NCBI RefSeq assembly: GCF_013839525.1
Contig: NZ_JACDIS010000004.1
Span: forward strand, 248,001 to 312,000
Direction of reading: 5' to 3'
DNA length: 64,000 nucleotides
Origin: Chthonobacter rhizosphaerae
GTDB taxonomy: Bacteria > Pseudomonadota > Alphaproteobacteria > Rhizobiales > Pleomorphomonadaceae
The notes beneath the pieces are model-generated. The model was given only the letters and a program-made list of their open reading frames with translations. It was not told the DNA's origin and searched no databases. Shown here in pieces: positions 10,101 to 18,489 of the stretch; the stretch's first letter is position 1, and each line of letters begins with the position of its first letter. The position numbers were made by a program, and so were the translations under genes.

Positions 10101-10226
10101 TACACCTTCATCTCCGAAAGCGACGAGCGCCATGCCGCGAAGGCGAACCGGGCGAAGACCCTGGAAGGTCACGGCGAGGCCCACGACGGCCACGGGCAGC
10201 ACGGGCAGCCCGTGCCGGCGGAGTGA
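7104..10226 (+). CDS. RND multidrug efflux permease (AcrB/MexB-like, HAE1 type)
   Basis: A 1040-residue proton-driven inner-membrane exporter of normal family length. It begins MNFSEIFIRRPVLSIVVS, the usual TM1 start. The proton-relay aspartates are in GLVVDDAIVVVENIHRH at about residues 397-413. The TM10 lysine is in GLITKHGILMVEFANQL near residue 914. Two large periplasmic loops and 12 membrane segments are evident. The C-terminus is His/Gly-rich. The substrate cannot be read from sequence. It is probably repressed by the divergent TetR protein, and a strong hairpin follows the stop codon. Confidence 0.95.
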   Translation: MNFSEIFIRRPVLSIVVSLLILLVGAQGILNMSIRQYPEVEETVITITTVYPGASPDLMQGFITTPVAKAVSSAEGVDYVTSSSRQGQSQVSVHMRLNTDPDAALTEVTAKVQQVRGTLPTEAEDPVIVKGTGQQFALMYLAIQSENMNAREITEFINRVIQPRLSTVEGVADAQILGGQEFAMRVWIDPVRLASRQVTATEVLAAIQASNFLSAPGKTKNEYVAYQIETETTLQSPEAFGALPIRSNGDEVVRLRDVATVELGAENAEVFVRFNGLQGVFIGVFPTPAANPLDTAAAVAAELPAIQETLPQGTNISLVYDSTEAISASIEEVFKTIGEAVLIVIGVILLFLGSFRSVVIPIVTIPLSLIGVCFFLYGLDYSLNTLTLLAMVLAIGLVVDDAIVVVENIHRHIEEGMKPMSAAITGMREIFGPVVAMTITLAAVYAPIGFTQGLTGSLFREFAFTLAGAVIISGFVAVTLSPMMSARLLKHGGTSRFQRVVDRTFDRLAGWYGRRLEGSLLYRPVTLLVVVALLGTSVFLFLNTSSELAPEEDSGAVFSLVTGPQYATAEYTAMYARQIDEMAKAVPELEARFQIVGGESANSGFAGFVMKPWGERERTQQEIQQELQGIVNKSAGLQAFVFALPSLPGSGGGLPVQVVLQSTNEAERVFELAEEIKNRAMESGLFIVVQNSLSFETPTVRLVIDRDRAAALGVTVSEIGNTLNILVGEGSVSKFDRDARAYDIIPQVPQQYRMNPENLGDFFVRSQSGAMVPLSAVVRISTEASAPAIEQFNQLNSSTLSALPRPGVTTGAALQEIQRIASELMPDGYFLEYAGQSRLEVEAGNTLLVAFGLAVLIIYLVLAAQFESFRDPFIILMSVPLSVFGAMVPLNLGLGTLNIYTQVGLITLVGLITKHGILMVEFANQLREERGYSRRDAIVEAAKVRLRPILMTTAAMVLGVVPLIIADGAGAAARYSIGLVIATGMSVGTLFTLFVVPMFYTFISESDERHAAKANRAKTLEGHGEAHDGHGQHGQPVPAE

Positions 10227-10252
10227 TCCGGACAGGCGAGACGACAAACGGA

Positions 10253-10280
10253 AACGGCGCGGGAGCGATCCCGCGCCGTT
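10253..10280 (+). terminator. Hairpin terminator after the RND operon
   Basis: A perfect 12-bp stem (AACGGCGCGGGA pairing with TCCCGCGCCGTT) with a GCGA tetraloop lies 26 bp past the permease stop. A strong U-run is absent, so termination may be inefficient or factor-assisted. Confidence 0.75.
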
Positions 10281-10322
10281 CCTGTATGGACGAGCGATCG
10301 ACCTGAAGAGGCCCGCCGGAAC

Positions 10323-10377
10323 AGCGAACAGGCTCCGGCGTTCCGCCAAAAAAGCAAACAGGCTCCGGCGTTCCGCC
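10323..10377. repeat. Two-copy 25-bp direct repeat
   Basis: The segments 10323-10347 and 10353-10377 differ at one position (AGCGAACAGG versus AGCAAACAGG, then CTCCGGCGTTCCGCC in both). They start 30 bp apart and lie between the RND operon and the convergent small gene. No function is apparent. Confidence 0.75.
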
Positions 10378-10395
10378 GGACGGGCGGATGGGCCC

Positions 10396-10770
10396 TCAGA
10401 GCGCCGCCAGGTCACCCTTGGCGAGAACGAGTTCGGACAGATGGGCGCCGAACGGGCGCTCCTCGCCGATACCGGTGCCGCAGGCGACGGAATGGCCGGC
10501 GGAGACCTCCACGCTCTGGCTGGCGCCGAGGGTCACGTCGACGATGTCGGTGACGCCCTCGCGGCTCTCGCCGACCACCATCATGACGGCGCAGAGGCCG
10601 GCCGACGCGAACACCACGTCGGAGGCCCAGCCGGGCACCTCGGCGGCGGTCACGGTGGTCTCGGCCGGAGACAGGAAGGAGGCGCCGCCGATGGAGGCGA
10701 TGCCGGCCGCTGTGGAGAAAATGAAGGTCCCCGCGGCCGCGAAGGCCGCAACGCGATACGGGATTTTCAT
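10396..10770 (-). CDS. Small secreted protein of unknown function
   Basis: Not recognised. The 124-residue product starts MKIPYRVAAFAAAGTFIFST and has an N-terminal hydrophobic stretch (about residues 8-30) that looks like a signal peptide or anchor. A beta-rich body follows, with two cysteines (GLCAVMMV and SVACGTGIG). A longer frame starts at 10803, but the ATG at 10770 puts the signal peptide at the N-terminus. The gene converges on the efflux operon and has an AT-rich leader, so it probably has its own promoter. Composition resembles neighbouring genes. Domain assignment is not possible by eye. Confidence 0.6.
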   Translation of the reverse strand: MKIPYRVAAFAAAGTFIFSTAAGIASIGGASFLSPAETTVTAAEVPGWASDVVFASAGLCAVMMVVGESREGVTDIVDVTLGASQSVEVSAGHSVACGTGIGEERPFGAHLSELVLAKGDLAAL

Positions 10771-10910
10771 GGGTCCGACCGGGGAGTGCCCGGCTCCGAT
10801 CAATGAGCACTAATGACAATAGGCTACAAGACTTTACGCAACGTGATCATGATCGCACGAAACATACGCGATGCAATGGTCCAAAATGATGATTAGTTAA
10901 TCTTTGGTCC

Positions 10911-10952
10911 GAAGTAAATTTACTTCAAATGTCCGACCCGACGTCGTCGGAC
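10911..10952. promoter_or_regulatory. Palindrome and adjacent hairpin downstream of the NAGGN operon
   Basis: GAAGTAAATTTACTTC (10911-10926) is a perfect 16-bp palindrome in an AT-rich 269-bp gap. Next to it, GTCCGAC and GTCGGAC (10931-10937 and 10946-10952) pair with an 8-base loop. Together they may be the terminator of the minus-strand NAGGN operon, or an operator for the small secreted gene at 10396-10770. Confidence 0.45.
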
Positions 10953-11039
10953 CCTCGATAACGCGGCCTCTCGGAATCCGTTCCGCCGGACGCGGCAGCG
11001 GGTCGCCCATCGGCCTAAGCGACTGACGTGCAAGCCCGT

Positions 11040-12176
11040 TCAGATCCGGACGGTCGCGTCCGCCTCGTCGGTCGGCTGTGTCGTGAAGCCGCGCACGCTG
11101 GCGATCGGCTCGGCGTCGCGCGGGATCTCCACGGCGCTCGTCACATAGGCGGTCACCAGTTCGGCGACCGAGCGCAGCGCGTGCATGTGGGTGCGCTCCC
11201 ACCCGTGGGAGGCGTCCACCCCGAAGGTGATGAGCGCCGTGCGCACGTCCGCGCCCGCCTCGATGGCCGAGGCGCTGTCGGAGCGGTAGTAGCGGAAGAT
11301 GTCCGTCTGGTGCCGGATGTCCTCCTCGGCGCAGAGACGGATCAGCTTGCGCGTCAGGTGGTAGTCGAACGGCCCGGTCTGGTCGGCGACCGCGATGGTG
11401 ACGCCGAACTCGTCCGAGGCCTGGCCCGGCGCGACCGTGCCGTTGTCGATCGCCACCATGGAGGCGATGTCGTGGGTCAGCACCGACGACGCGCCGACGC
11501 CGATCTCCTCTGCGATGGAGAACAGGAAGAAGGTGTCCACCGCCGGGCGGACGCCGGCCTCCCGCAGGGCCTTCATGGCCGCCAGCATGGCGGCGACGCC
11601 GGCCTTGTCGTCCAGGTGGCGGGACGCGATGAAGCCGTTGGCGAGGAATTCCGGCTGCGGGTCGATCGCGACGGTGTCGCCGACGCAGAAGCCGAGCCGC
11701 CTGAGATCCTGCTGGCCGCGGGCGAGCGCGTCCACGCGCAGTTCCACGTGCGGCCAGCCGACCGGGGCGGTGTCCACCTCCTCGTTGTAGGTGTGGCCGG
11801 AGGCCTTCAGCGGCAGGATGGTGCCCCGGTAGCCGCCCTTCTCGGTGAACACGGTGCACCGCGCGCCCTCGGCGAACCGGGCGGACCAGTGGCCGATGGG
11901 CACGACCTCCAGCCGGCCGTTCTCCTTCAGGCGCTTCACCTGGGCGCCGAGGGTGTCCACGTGGGCGATCACCGCCCGGGCGCCCTTCTCCATGTCACCC
12001 TTGAGGGTGGCCCGGATGGCGCCGCGCCGGGTCATGGCGACGGCGTAGCCGAGGGTCTCGATCTCGGCCGAGATCCAGCGGACCACCTGGTCGGTGTAGC
12101 CGCTGGGGCTCGGGATGGCGAGGAGGTCGGCGAGGCGGTCGCGCAAGTACCCGGTGTCGATGGCAAGTCTCGGCAT
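11040..12176 (-). CDS. M42-family peptidase of the NAGGN osmoprotectant system
   Basis: A co-catalytic metallopeptidase of 378 residues. Metal ligands are visible: His72 in AHVDTLGAQ, Asp189/190 in SRHLDDKAGVAAM, and Glu223/224 in IAEEIGVGAS. This M42 subgroup is a standard third gene next to asnO and ngg in clusters for N-acetylglutaminylglutamine amide, where it may hydrolyse or process the dipeptide. The exact reaction is not settled to my knowledge. It is the last gene of the minus-strand operon, 47 bp behind ngg. Confidence 0.88.
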   Translation of the reverse strand: MPRLAIDTGYLRDRLADLLAIPSPSGYTDQVVRWISAEIETLGYAVAMTRRGAIRATLKGDMEKGARAVIAHVDTLGAQVKRLKENGRLEVVPIGHWSARFAEGARCTVFTEKGGYRGTILPLKASGHTYNEEVDTAPVGWPHVELRVDALARGQQDLRRLGFCVGDTVAIDPQPEFLANGFIASRHLDDKAGVAAMLAAMKALREAGVRPAVDTFFLFSIAEEIGVGASSVLTHDIASMVAIDNGTVAPGQASDEFGVTIAVADQTGPFDYHLTRKLIRLCAEEDIRHQTDIFRYYRSDSASAIEAGADVRTALITFGVDASHGWERTHMHALRSVAELVTAYVTSAVEIPRDAEPIASVRGFTTQPTDEADATVRI

Positions 12177-12223
12177 CCGTGCGTCTCGGGTCTTTCCGTC
12201 ACGAGGGGTGGAGCGGGATCAGG

Positions 12224-14023
12224 TCAGGCGTTGCCCTGGGCATTGTCCCGGGCCTTGCGCTGGACGGCGCGGACCGCGGCCGGCACGGACTGGGGGAACA
12301 GGAGGTCCACGAAGCGCTCCGCCGTCGGCTGGGGCTCATGGTTGGCGAGGCCCGGCCGCTCGTTCGCCTCGATGAACGCATAGGCCGGATCGTCGGGCGA
12401 CTTCACCAGGAAATCGATGCCCGCGACCGGGATCGGGATGGCCTTGGCGGCCCGCACGGCCGCCTCCACGAGCGCCGGATGCACGATGTCGGTGACGTCG
12501 TGGATGGTGCCGCCGGTGTGCAGGTTGGCGGTGCGGCGCACGACCACCTCCAGGCCGTCCGGCAGAACGTCGTCGAGGCCGTAGCCGGCCTTCCGGACGC
12601 AGCGCTCCGTCTCGCCGTCGAGCGGAATGCGCGACTCGCCCCCGGTGGCGGCGGCGCGGCGGCGGCTCTGGCGCTCGACCAGGTCCCGTACGGTGGACTT
12701 GCCGTCGCCCACCACCCGGGGCGGCCGGCGGAGGGCCGCGGCGACGACCTTGTAGTTGATCACCACCAGGCGGAGGTCCTCGCCGGTGACGCATTCCTCG
12801 ATGATCACCCGCTCGCAGACGGTGCGGGCCACCGCCACGGCCTCCTCCAACTGCTCGGGCGTCTCGATGCCGACGGCGATGCCCCGGCCCTGCTCGCCCC
12901 GGGCGGGCTTCACCACCACGCTGCCGACCTCCTTCAGGAAGGCGGCCCGGGCCTCCGGGTCCGTGGTCTCGATCTGGCGCGGCACGCTGAGGCCCGCGCG
13001 TTCCATGACCCGGCGGGTGACCGCCTTGTCGTCGCAGATGGAGACGGCGACCGCGGACGTCAGCTCCGACAGGCTTTCCCGGCAGTGGATCGACCGGCCG
13101 CCGTAGATCAGGCGGAAGAACCCGCCCTCCGCGTCCGTCACCTCCACGCCGATGCCGCGCCGGCGGGCCTCGTCGATGATGATGCGGGCGTAGGGGTTGA
13201 GCTCGGCCTCCGGCATGGGGCCGACATAGAGCCGTTCGTTCACGAAGTTCTTCCGCTTCAGGGTGAAGAGCGGCACCCGGCGGAAGCCGATCTTCTCGTA
13301 GAGGGCGATCGCCTCGGCGTTGGTGTGGAGGACGGAAAGGTCCATGTAGGCGGACCCGAGGGCCTTGAACCGCCCGGCCAGGTGATGGACGAGCGCCGCG
13401 CCGATGCCCGGCACGGCCGCCTGCGGGTCGACCGCGAGACACCAGAGCGACGACCCGCCCTCCCGGTCCGCGAAGGCCTGCACGTGGTCGACGCCCATCA
13501 CGGTGCCGACGATGGCGCCGCTCATCGCGTCCTCGGCGACGAGCACGCGCACCACCCGGCTCTCCTTGTTGGCCTCGAACCATTCCGGCGGGATCTGCAC
13601 CATGCCGCGGGCGGCGTAGATGCGGTTCACCTCCACGGCGTCCTCCCGGTTGGCCACGGGGCGGATGGCGAAGCCGCGCACGGACTTGCGGGAGCCGCGA
13701 TAGGTCGGAAGGTCGAGCCGAAAGGTGTGCGACGGGTCGAGGAAGAGTTCCTGCGGGGCGGCGGCGAGCGCCACGTGGGGATCGCGGATGTAGAAGGCGA
13801 TGTCGCGCCGGTCCGGCCCCTCTTCGCGCAGCGACGCGGCGAGCTCGGCCGGATCCTGGAAGGTCTGGCCGAACAGCAGCCGGCCCCAGCCGCAGTCCAC
13901 CACCACGTTCTGCTCGCTCTCGCCGCCGTCCTCGCCGGGGAAGGGCGGGTGGAAGGACTGGGCGCGCAACCGGCGGAAACGGTGGGCGACGGCCCCGCGG
14001 CCGCGGGAAAGGATGCTGCTCAT
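12224..14023 (-). CDS. ngg: N-acetylglutaminylglutamine synthetase (GNAT plus ATP-grasp)
   Basis: Makes the N-acetylated glutamine dipeptide that precedes the osmolyte N-acetylglutaminylglutamine amide. The product has 599 residues. An acetyltransferase domain lies at about residues 95-255 (LWCLAVDPQAAVPGIGAALV, then NAEAIALYEKIGF). A cyanophycin-synthetase-like ATP-grasp domain lies at about residues 285-560 (VVVKPARGEQGRGIAVGI, CVTGEDLRLVVIN, and AFIEANERPGLANHEP). The ATG at 14023 is chosen because an AGGAG sits 10-14 bases upstream; a frame from 14074 adds an unlikely N-terminal tail. It lies between asnO and the M42 peptidase, all on one strand. Confidence 0.9.
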   Translation of the reverse strand: MSSILSRGRGAVAHRFRRLRAQSFHPPFPGEDGGESEQNVVVDCGWGRLLFGQTFQDPAELAASLREEGPDRRDIAFYIRDPHVALAAAPQELFLDPSHTFRLDLPTYRGSRKSVRGFAIRPVANREDAVEVNRIYAARGMVQIPPEWFEANKESRVVRVLVAEDAMSGAIVGTVMGVDHVQAFADREGGSSLWCLAVDPQAAVPGIGAALVHHLAGRFKALGSAYMDLSVLHTNAEAIALYEKIGFRRVPLFTLKRKNFVNERLYVGPMPEAELNPYARIIIDEARRRGIGVEVTDAEGGFFRLIYGGRSIHCRESLSELTSAVAVSICDDKAVTRRVMERAGLSVPRQIETTDPEARAAFLKEVGSVVVKPARGEQGRGIAVGIETPEQLEEAVAVARTVCERVIIEECVTGEDLRLVVINYKVVAAALRRPPRVVGDGKSTVRDLVERQSRRRAAATGGESRIPLDGETERCVRKAGYGLDDVLPDGLEVVVRRTANLHTGGTIHDVTDIVHPALVEAAVRAAKAIPIPVAGIDFLVKSPDDPAYAFIEANERPGLANHEPQPTAERFVDLLFPQSVPAAVRAVQRKARDNAQGNA

Positions 14024-14162
14024 CGTCAAGTCTCCTGGTCGCTCGTCGACGCGGGGCGCGCTGGCCGTCCGCATCGGTCCTGTGTCGACGGCCCGGCGGC
14101 CGGCCGGCGGGCGCCGGTCGGGTGCCGCGGCGGCCGGGCCGTCCGCTCGTGTCCGGACGCCC

Positions 14163-15938
14163 TCAGGCGATCCCTTGCGTCTGCAGCCAGAGCTCCAGCG
14201 TCGCCACCTGCCAGAGCGACGAGCCGCCGAGCGGCGTGATGGCGCCCTTCGGGTCGGCGAGCAGCCGGTCGACGGCGCTCCGCCGGAACAGGCCGCGCTC
14301 GCGGGCGGCGCGGGATGAGAGCGCGTCGCGCACCATCTCCAGCACCGGGCCCTCGATGTATTTCAGCGCCGGAACCGGGAAGTAGCCCTTCGGCCGGTCG
14401 ATCACCTCGCTCGGGATCACCTTGCGGCCGACCGCCTTCAGCACCTTCTTGCCGCCGTCGCCGAGCTTGGCGGAGGGCGGGATGCGGGCGGCGAGCTCCA
14501 CCAGTTCGTGGTCGAGGAAGGGCACGCGGGCCTCCAGCGAGGCCGACATGGTCATGTTGTCGACCCGCTTCACCGGGTCGTCCACCAGCATGACGGTGCT
14601 GTCGATATGAAGCGTCTTGTCGACCGGATCGGGGCTGTCGACCGCCGCCATGTGGCGGGCGACGAAGTCGGCCGCCGCCGGATCGGCGAGCGCGCCCGGC
14701 TCCAGCATGGCCTCCAGCTCGGCGCGGCTGCGGTCGCCGAAGACGCCCATGTAGTCGGACGCCACGTCGTTGGAGCCGGCGAGCTTCGGATACCAGTGGT
14801 AGCCGGCGAACACCTCGTCCGCCCCCTGCCCGCTCTGCACCACGGTCACATGCTTGGCGACCTCCCGGGAGAGGAGGAAGAAGCCCACGTTGTCGTAGGA
14901 CACCATGGGTTCCGACATGGCCCGGAACACGTCCGGCAGGGCCTGGATCAGGTCCGTGGACGGCACGAAGATCTTGGTGTGGTCGGTGCCGTAGTGGCGG
15001 GCTATCAGGTCCGACCACTTGAACTCGTCGCCCTCAAAGTCGTCCACGGTCTCGAAGCCGACCGAGAAGGTCTTCAGGCCCTGCTGGCCGGCCTCGGCGA
15101 GGAGGCCGACGATCAGGCTGGAATCGAGGCCGCCGGAGAGAAGCACGCCCACCGGCACGTCCGACACCATGCGCCGGTCTACGGCGCGCCGGAGGGCGGC
15201 GAGCACCGCCTCCTCCCACTCGGCCTCGGGCCGGCGGATGTCCGCCTCGGTGCGGGCGAAGGAGAGGCGCCAGTAGACGTGGTCCTGGTGGCGGCCGTCC
15301 CGCTCGTAGACGCGCACGGTCGCCGGCGGCAGCTTCCGCACGCCCTTCAGCATGGTGTGGGGCGGCGGCACCACCGCGTGGAACGTCATGTAGAATTCGA
15401 GCGCCACCGGATCGATCGACGTGTCCACCTCGCCCGCCGCCACCAGGGACGGCAGCGTGGAGGCGAAGCGCAGCCGGCCGGGCGTTTCGGCGAGATAGAG
15501 CGGCTTGATGCCGAACCGGTCGCGCACCAGGGCGACGCGGCCGGTGTCGCGCTCGTGGATCGCGAAGGCGAACATGCCGAGGAAGCGCTTCGGGGCATCG
15601 ACGCCCCAGGCGGCCCAGGCCTTCAGGATCACCTCGGTGTCGCCGCCGGTAACGAAGCGATGGCCGAGGCCTTCCAGCTCCTGGCGGAGCTCCCGGTAGT
15701 TGTAGATGCAGCCGTTGAACGCGATCGTCAGCCCGAGCTCGGTGTCCTGCATCGGCTGGGCGGACCGCTCGCTGAGGTCGATGATGGCGAGGCGCCGGTG
15801 CCCGAAGGCGACCCGGCCGTGGGCCACCACGCCGACCCCGTCGGGCCCGCGCTCCACCATGCACGCGCCCATGCGCGACAGGGCCGCGACATCGGCGTCG
15901 CGACCGTCGAAGGTCACCTCTCCGGACAATCCACACAT
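14163..15938 (-). CDS. asnO: N-acetylglutaminylglutamine amidotransferase (AsnB-like)
   Basis: An asparagine-synthetase-like enzyme that amidates the C-terminal carboxylate in NAGGN osmolyte synthesis. The product has 591 residues. Cys2 of MCGLSGEV is the glutaminase nucleophile of the class II amidotransferase domain (about residues 1-200). LLSGGLDSSLIVGLL near residue 265 is the PP-loop of the synthetase domain. The gene order asnO-ngg-peptidase is the conserved NAGGN cluster, which is the reason for choosing this over a general asparagine synthetase. It is the first gene of the operon and follows the receiver gene by 113 bp on the same strand. Expression would be expected to respond to salt. 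Confidence 0.9.
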   Translation of the reverse strand: MCGLSGEVTFDGRDADVAALSRMGACMVERGPDGVGVVAHGRVAFGHRRLAIIDLSERSAQPMQDTELGLTIAFNGCIYNYRELRQELEGLGHRFVTGGDTEVILKAWAAWGVDAPKRFLGMFAFAIHERDTGRVALVRDRFGIKPLYLAETPGRLRFASTLPSLVAAGEVDTSIDPVALEFYMTFHAVVPPPHTMLKGVRKLPPATVRVYERDGRHQDHVYWRLSFARTEADIRRPEAEWEEAVLAALRRAVDRRMVSDVPVGVLLSGGLDSSLIVGLLAEAGQQGLKTFSVGFETVDDFEGDEFKWSDLIARHYGTDHTKIFVPSTDLIQALPDVFRAMSEPMVSYDNVGFFLLSREVAKHVTVVQSGQGADEVFAGYHWYPKLAGSNDVASDYMGVFGDRSRAELEAMLEPGALADPAAADFVARHMAAVDSPDPVDKTLHIDSTVMLVDDPVKRVDNMTMSASLEARVPFLDHELVELAARIPPSAKLGDGGKKVLKAVGRKVIPSEVIDRPKGYFPVPALKYIEGPVLEMVRDALSSRAARERGLFRRSAVDRLLADPKGAITPLGGSSLWQVATLELWLQTQGIA

Positions 15939-16051
15939 GGGGGCTCGTCGTCTCCTGCGCTCGTCGTCGATGAGGACGAAATGCCGGAGGGAGGGGATGG
16001 TTCCTGGGAAAAGCCGAAGCGGAGCAGCGGCGGACGGCGGGAATTCGGCGC

Positions 16052-16546
16052 TTACGCGACGTTCTGCTCGCCGGGCTTCACCTGCCAGATGTTCTGCCGG
16101 TTGCGAATCTCGCGGGGCGCCGGGCCGAAGTAGGTGGGCGTCTTCACGAAGTCGCGCGGGGACAGGATCACGCTCTGGATGCGCTGGTAGAGCGACTTGG
16201 CCGAAATCGGCTTGCAGAGGAGTTCGTGGATGCCGAGCCGGCGCGCCTCGATGATGCGGCTGCGCTCCGTGTGACCCGTCACCATGATGATCGGGATGTA
16301 GGCGAAGGGGTTGGACGGCGAGCGGATCATCCGCACCATGTCGGCGCCGTCGAGGATCGGCATCACCCAGTCGAGAATGAGGATGTCCGGGTTGGCGCGG
16401 TCCATGGCTTCGAGGCCTGACGCGCCATCCTCCGCCTCCACGATGCGGCGCGCCCCGAACCCCTGCAGCATGGTGCGCAGGATGGTCCGCATGTAGGCGC
16501 TATCTTCCACGACCAGGAAGGTCAGGGACGACAGATCGAGTTGCAC
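16052..16546 (-). CDS. Single-domain response regulator (receiver)
   Basis: A 164-residue protein with a CheY-like receiver at about residues 5-125: the acidic pocket is in TFLVVEDSAYMR, the phospho-acceptor Asp is in ILILDWVMPILDG, and the conserved Lys is in LLCKPISAKSL. No output domain follows, only a tail of about 40 residues ending in a segment rich in Pro and Asn. The GTG at 16546 is preferred because AAGGAG lies 8 bases upstream; a longer frame from 16594 lacks a site. It is divergent from hemA and shares a 400-bp gap that holds an FNR/FixK box. Its kinase is unknown. Confidence 0.82.
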   Translation of the reverse strand: MQLDLSSLTFLVVEDSAYMRTILRTMLQGFGARRIVEAEDGASGLEAMDRANPDILILDWVMPILDGADMVRMIRSPSNPFAYIPIIMVTGHTERSRIIEARRLGIHELLCKPISAKSLYQRIQSVILSPRDFVKTPTYFGPAPREIRNRQNIWQVKPGEQNVA

Positions 16547-16946
16547 GAAGGGGCTCCTTGACTGGCGTCCAGGATGGCAGTCAAACATGAACAACGGGTT
16601 AGGTCCCGCCCGTCGGGCGAGCGGAACCGGCCGCCGGGTGGCGCGTCGAGGAAAATGACCATCGGCGAAAGGAAACCTTTACCGTCCCGTCCGCATCGTG
16701 AGGTGATCGGGCCCGATCGCCGTTCGGTCCCGGCGTCGGCGCGGCTAGGCTCGTGCGGTTCCGGCCGAACGCGTGCGGCGGGTGGACGCGGATCGGTTGA
16801 CGCCGATCAAGGACGGCGTAAGTAAAGCCTGGAATTCTGCGCTTCTCGTGTTTTGCCGGCCGGTGGGCCGTGAGCGGCAAAACGGCTTTCGATAGGCGGC
16901 TGGGGACTGTATAAGTTCGGTCGCGACCGGGGGTACGGATCGGATC
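16547..16946. promoter_or_regulatory. Divergent intergenic region between the receiver gene and hemA
   Basis: A 400-bp gap without a credible gene. It holds the FNR/FixK box at 16797-16810 and presumably the promoters of both flanking genes. No second palindrome of note was seen. Confidence 0.6.
16797..16810. promoter_or_regulatory. FNR/FixK box upstream of hemA
   Basis: TTGACGCCGATCAA matches the TTGAN6TCAA consensus for Crp/Fnr regulators of the Fnr/FixK branch. Its end is 136 bp from the hemA ATG. Anaerobic control of hemA by FnrL is known in Rhodobacter, which supports the reading. Confidence 0.8.
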
Positions 16947-18227
16947 ATGGATTACACCACTTTCTTCGAAGACGCGGTTCGCGCCCTCAAGGACGAGAAG
17001 AGATACCGGGTCTTCGCCGACCTGGAGCGCATGGCGGGCCGCTTCCCGCACGCCAAGTGGCATCGCGGCGACGAGAGCCGCGAGATCGTGGTGTGGTGCT
17101 CCAACGACTACCTCGGCATGGGCCAGCATTCCGCCGTGATCGGCGCCATGACCGAGACCGCCGAGCGCATGGGCGCCGGCGCGGGCGGCACGCGCAACAT
17201 CTCCGGCACCAACCATCCGCTCGTCCAGCTGGAAGCCGAACTCGCCGACCTCCACGGCAAGGAGGCGGCGCTCGTCTTCACCTCCGGCTACGTCTCCAAC
17301 GAGGCGGCCATCTCGACGATCGCCCGGCTGCTGCCGGACTGCCTGATCCTCTCCGACCAGCTGAACCACGCCTCCATGATCCATGGCGTGCGCTCCTCCG
17401 GCGCCGCCAAGCAGGTCTGGCGCCACAACGACCTCGGCCACCTGGAGGACCTCCTCAAGGCCGCCGGCCGCGAGCGCGCCAAGCTGATCGTATTCGAGAG
17501 CGTCTATTCGATGGACGGCGACGTGGCGCCGATCGAGCGCATCGCCGACCTCGCCGACGAGTACAATGCCTACACCTACATCGACGAGGTGCACGCGGTC
17601 GGCATGTACGGGCCGCGCGGCGCCGGCATCTGCGAGCGCGACGGCGTGATGGACCGCATCGACGTGATCGAGGGCACCCTCGCCAAGGCCTACGGCACCA
17701 TGGGCGGCTACATCACCGGCACGTCGGCCCTCGTCGACGCGGTGCGCTCCTACGCGCCGGGCTTCATCTTCACCACCGCCCTGCCGCCGGGCCTCTGCGC
17801 AGCGGCGGTCGCCTCCATCCGGCACCTGAAGGAGAGCCAGGCGGAGCGCGACGCGCACCAGCGCCAGGCGAACCTCACCAAGGCGGTGCTCGCCGCCGCC
17901 GGCTTGCCGGTGATGCCGAGCGAGACCCACATCGTGCCGGTGCTCGTGGGCAATCCGGACCTCTGCAAGCAGGCGTCCGACATCCTCCTTGAAAAGCACG
18001 GCATCTACATCCAGCCGATCAACTACCCCACCGTGCCGCGCGGCACGGAGCGGCTGCGCATCACGCCGACCCCGTACCACCACGACGGCCTCGTCGATCA
18101 CCTCGCCGACGCCCTCGTCGACGTGTGGCAGACCCTCGGCCTGCCGCTGAACACGCCGCAGACCGTGGCCGACGAGGACGACGGCGTGGTCATCCGCCGC
18201 CAGATCTTCCGCGCGGCGGGCGGGTGA
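16947..18227 (+). CDS. hemA: 5-aminolevulinate synthase
   Basis: PLP enzyme that condenses glycine and succinyl-CoA to 5-aminolevulinate, the first step of the C4 heme pathway used by alphaproteobacteria. The product has 426 residues. The PLP lysine is Lys247 in [14 protein letters not shown]. His141 ([10 protein letters not shown]) and Asp213 ([12 protein letters not shown]) fit the cofactor-binding residues. The glycine-rich [13 protein letters not shown] is intact. The upstream FNR/FixK box and the neighbouring cbb3 and hemN genes suggest that heme supply is raised under low oxygen. A clean terminator follows, before the convergent ccoS. Confidence 0.97.
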   Translation: MDYTTFFEDAVRALKDEKRYRVFADLERMAGRFPHAKWHRGDESREIVVWCSNDYLGMGQHSAVIGAMTETAERMGAGAGGTRNISGTNHPLVQLEAELADLHGKEAALVFTSGYVSNEAAISTIARLLPDCLILSDQLNHASMIHGVRSSGAAKQVWRHNDLGHLEDLLKAAGRERAKLIVFESVYSMDGDVAPIERIADLADEYNAYTYIDEVHAVGMYGPRGAGICERDGVMDRIDVIEGTLAKAYGTMGGYITGTSALVDAVRSYAPGFIFTTALPPGLCAAAVASIRHLKESQAERDAHQRQANLTKAVLAAAGLPVMPSETHIVPVLVGNPDLCKQASDILLEKHGIYIQPINYPTVPRGTERLRITPTPYHHDGLVDHLADALVDVWQTLGLPLNTPQTVADEDDGVVIRRQIFRAAGG

Positions 18228-18255
18228 GCGCGATCGACAGCCTGGTCAGGTAATC

Positions 18256-18279
18256 AAGGCGGGCTCCGGCCCGCCTTTT
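18256..18279 (+). terminator. Rho-independent terminator after hemA
   Basis: AAGGCGGGC pairs perfectly with GCCCGCCTT across a TCCG loop, and the T-run TTTT (18276-18279) ends it. It lies between convergent hemA and ccoS and may serve both strands. Confidence 0.88.
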
Positions 18280-18345
18280 GTCGTCGCGATCAGGCGAAAT
18301 CGTCTGGTTTGACGTCGCGCGCTCGCAGGCAAACCGCCTCCTCCC

Positions 18346-18489
18346 TCACAGATCGTCGTCCTGGATGGCGCGCCAGGCGGCGCCGTCCAGGTCCTCGTAC
18401 TGGTTGGTCCGGAGCGACCAGAGGAAGCCGGCAAGGCCGAGGAGGCCGAGGCTGAGGGCAATGGGGACGAGATAGACGAGGATGCTCAT
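18346..18489 (-). CDS. ccoS: cbb3 oxidase assembly protein CcoS
   Basis: A 47-residue membrane protein required for cofactor insertion in cbb3-type oxidase. It starts MSILVYLVPIALSLGLLGLA, one transmembrane helix, followed by the typical FLWSLRTNQYEDLDG segment and an acidic C-terminus. Its ATG overlaps the TGA of ccoI, so the two are coupled. It is the last gene of the ccoGHIS operon. Confidence 0.93.
   Translation of the reverse strand: MSILVYLVPIALSLGLLGLAGFLWSLRTNQYEDLDGAAWRAIQDDDL

Noticed and set aside
14163..15938. Ordinary asparagine synthetase AsnB
   Set aside because: The adjacent ngg and M42 peptidase genes place it in the NAGGN pathway.
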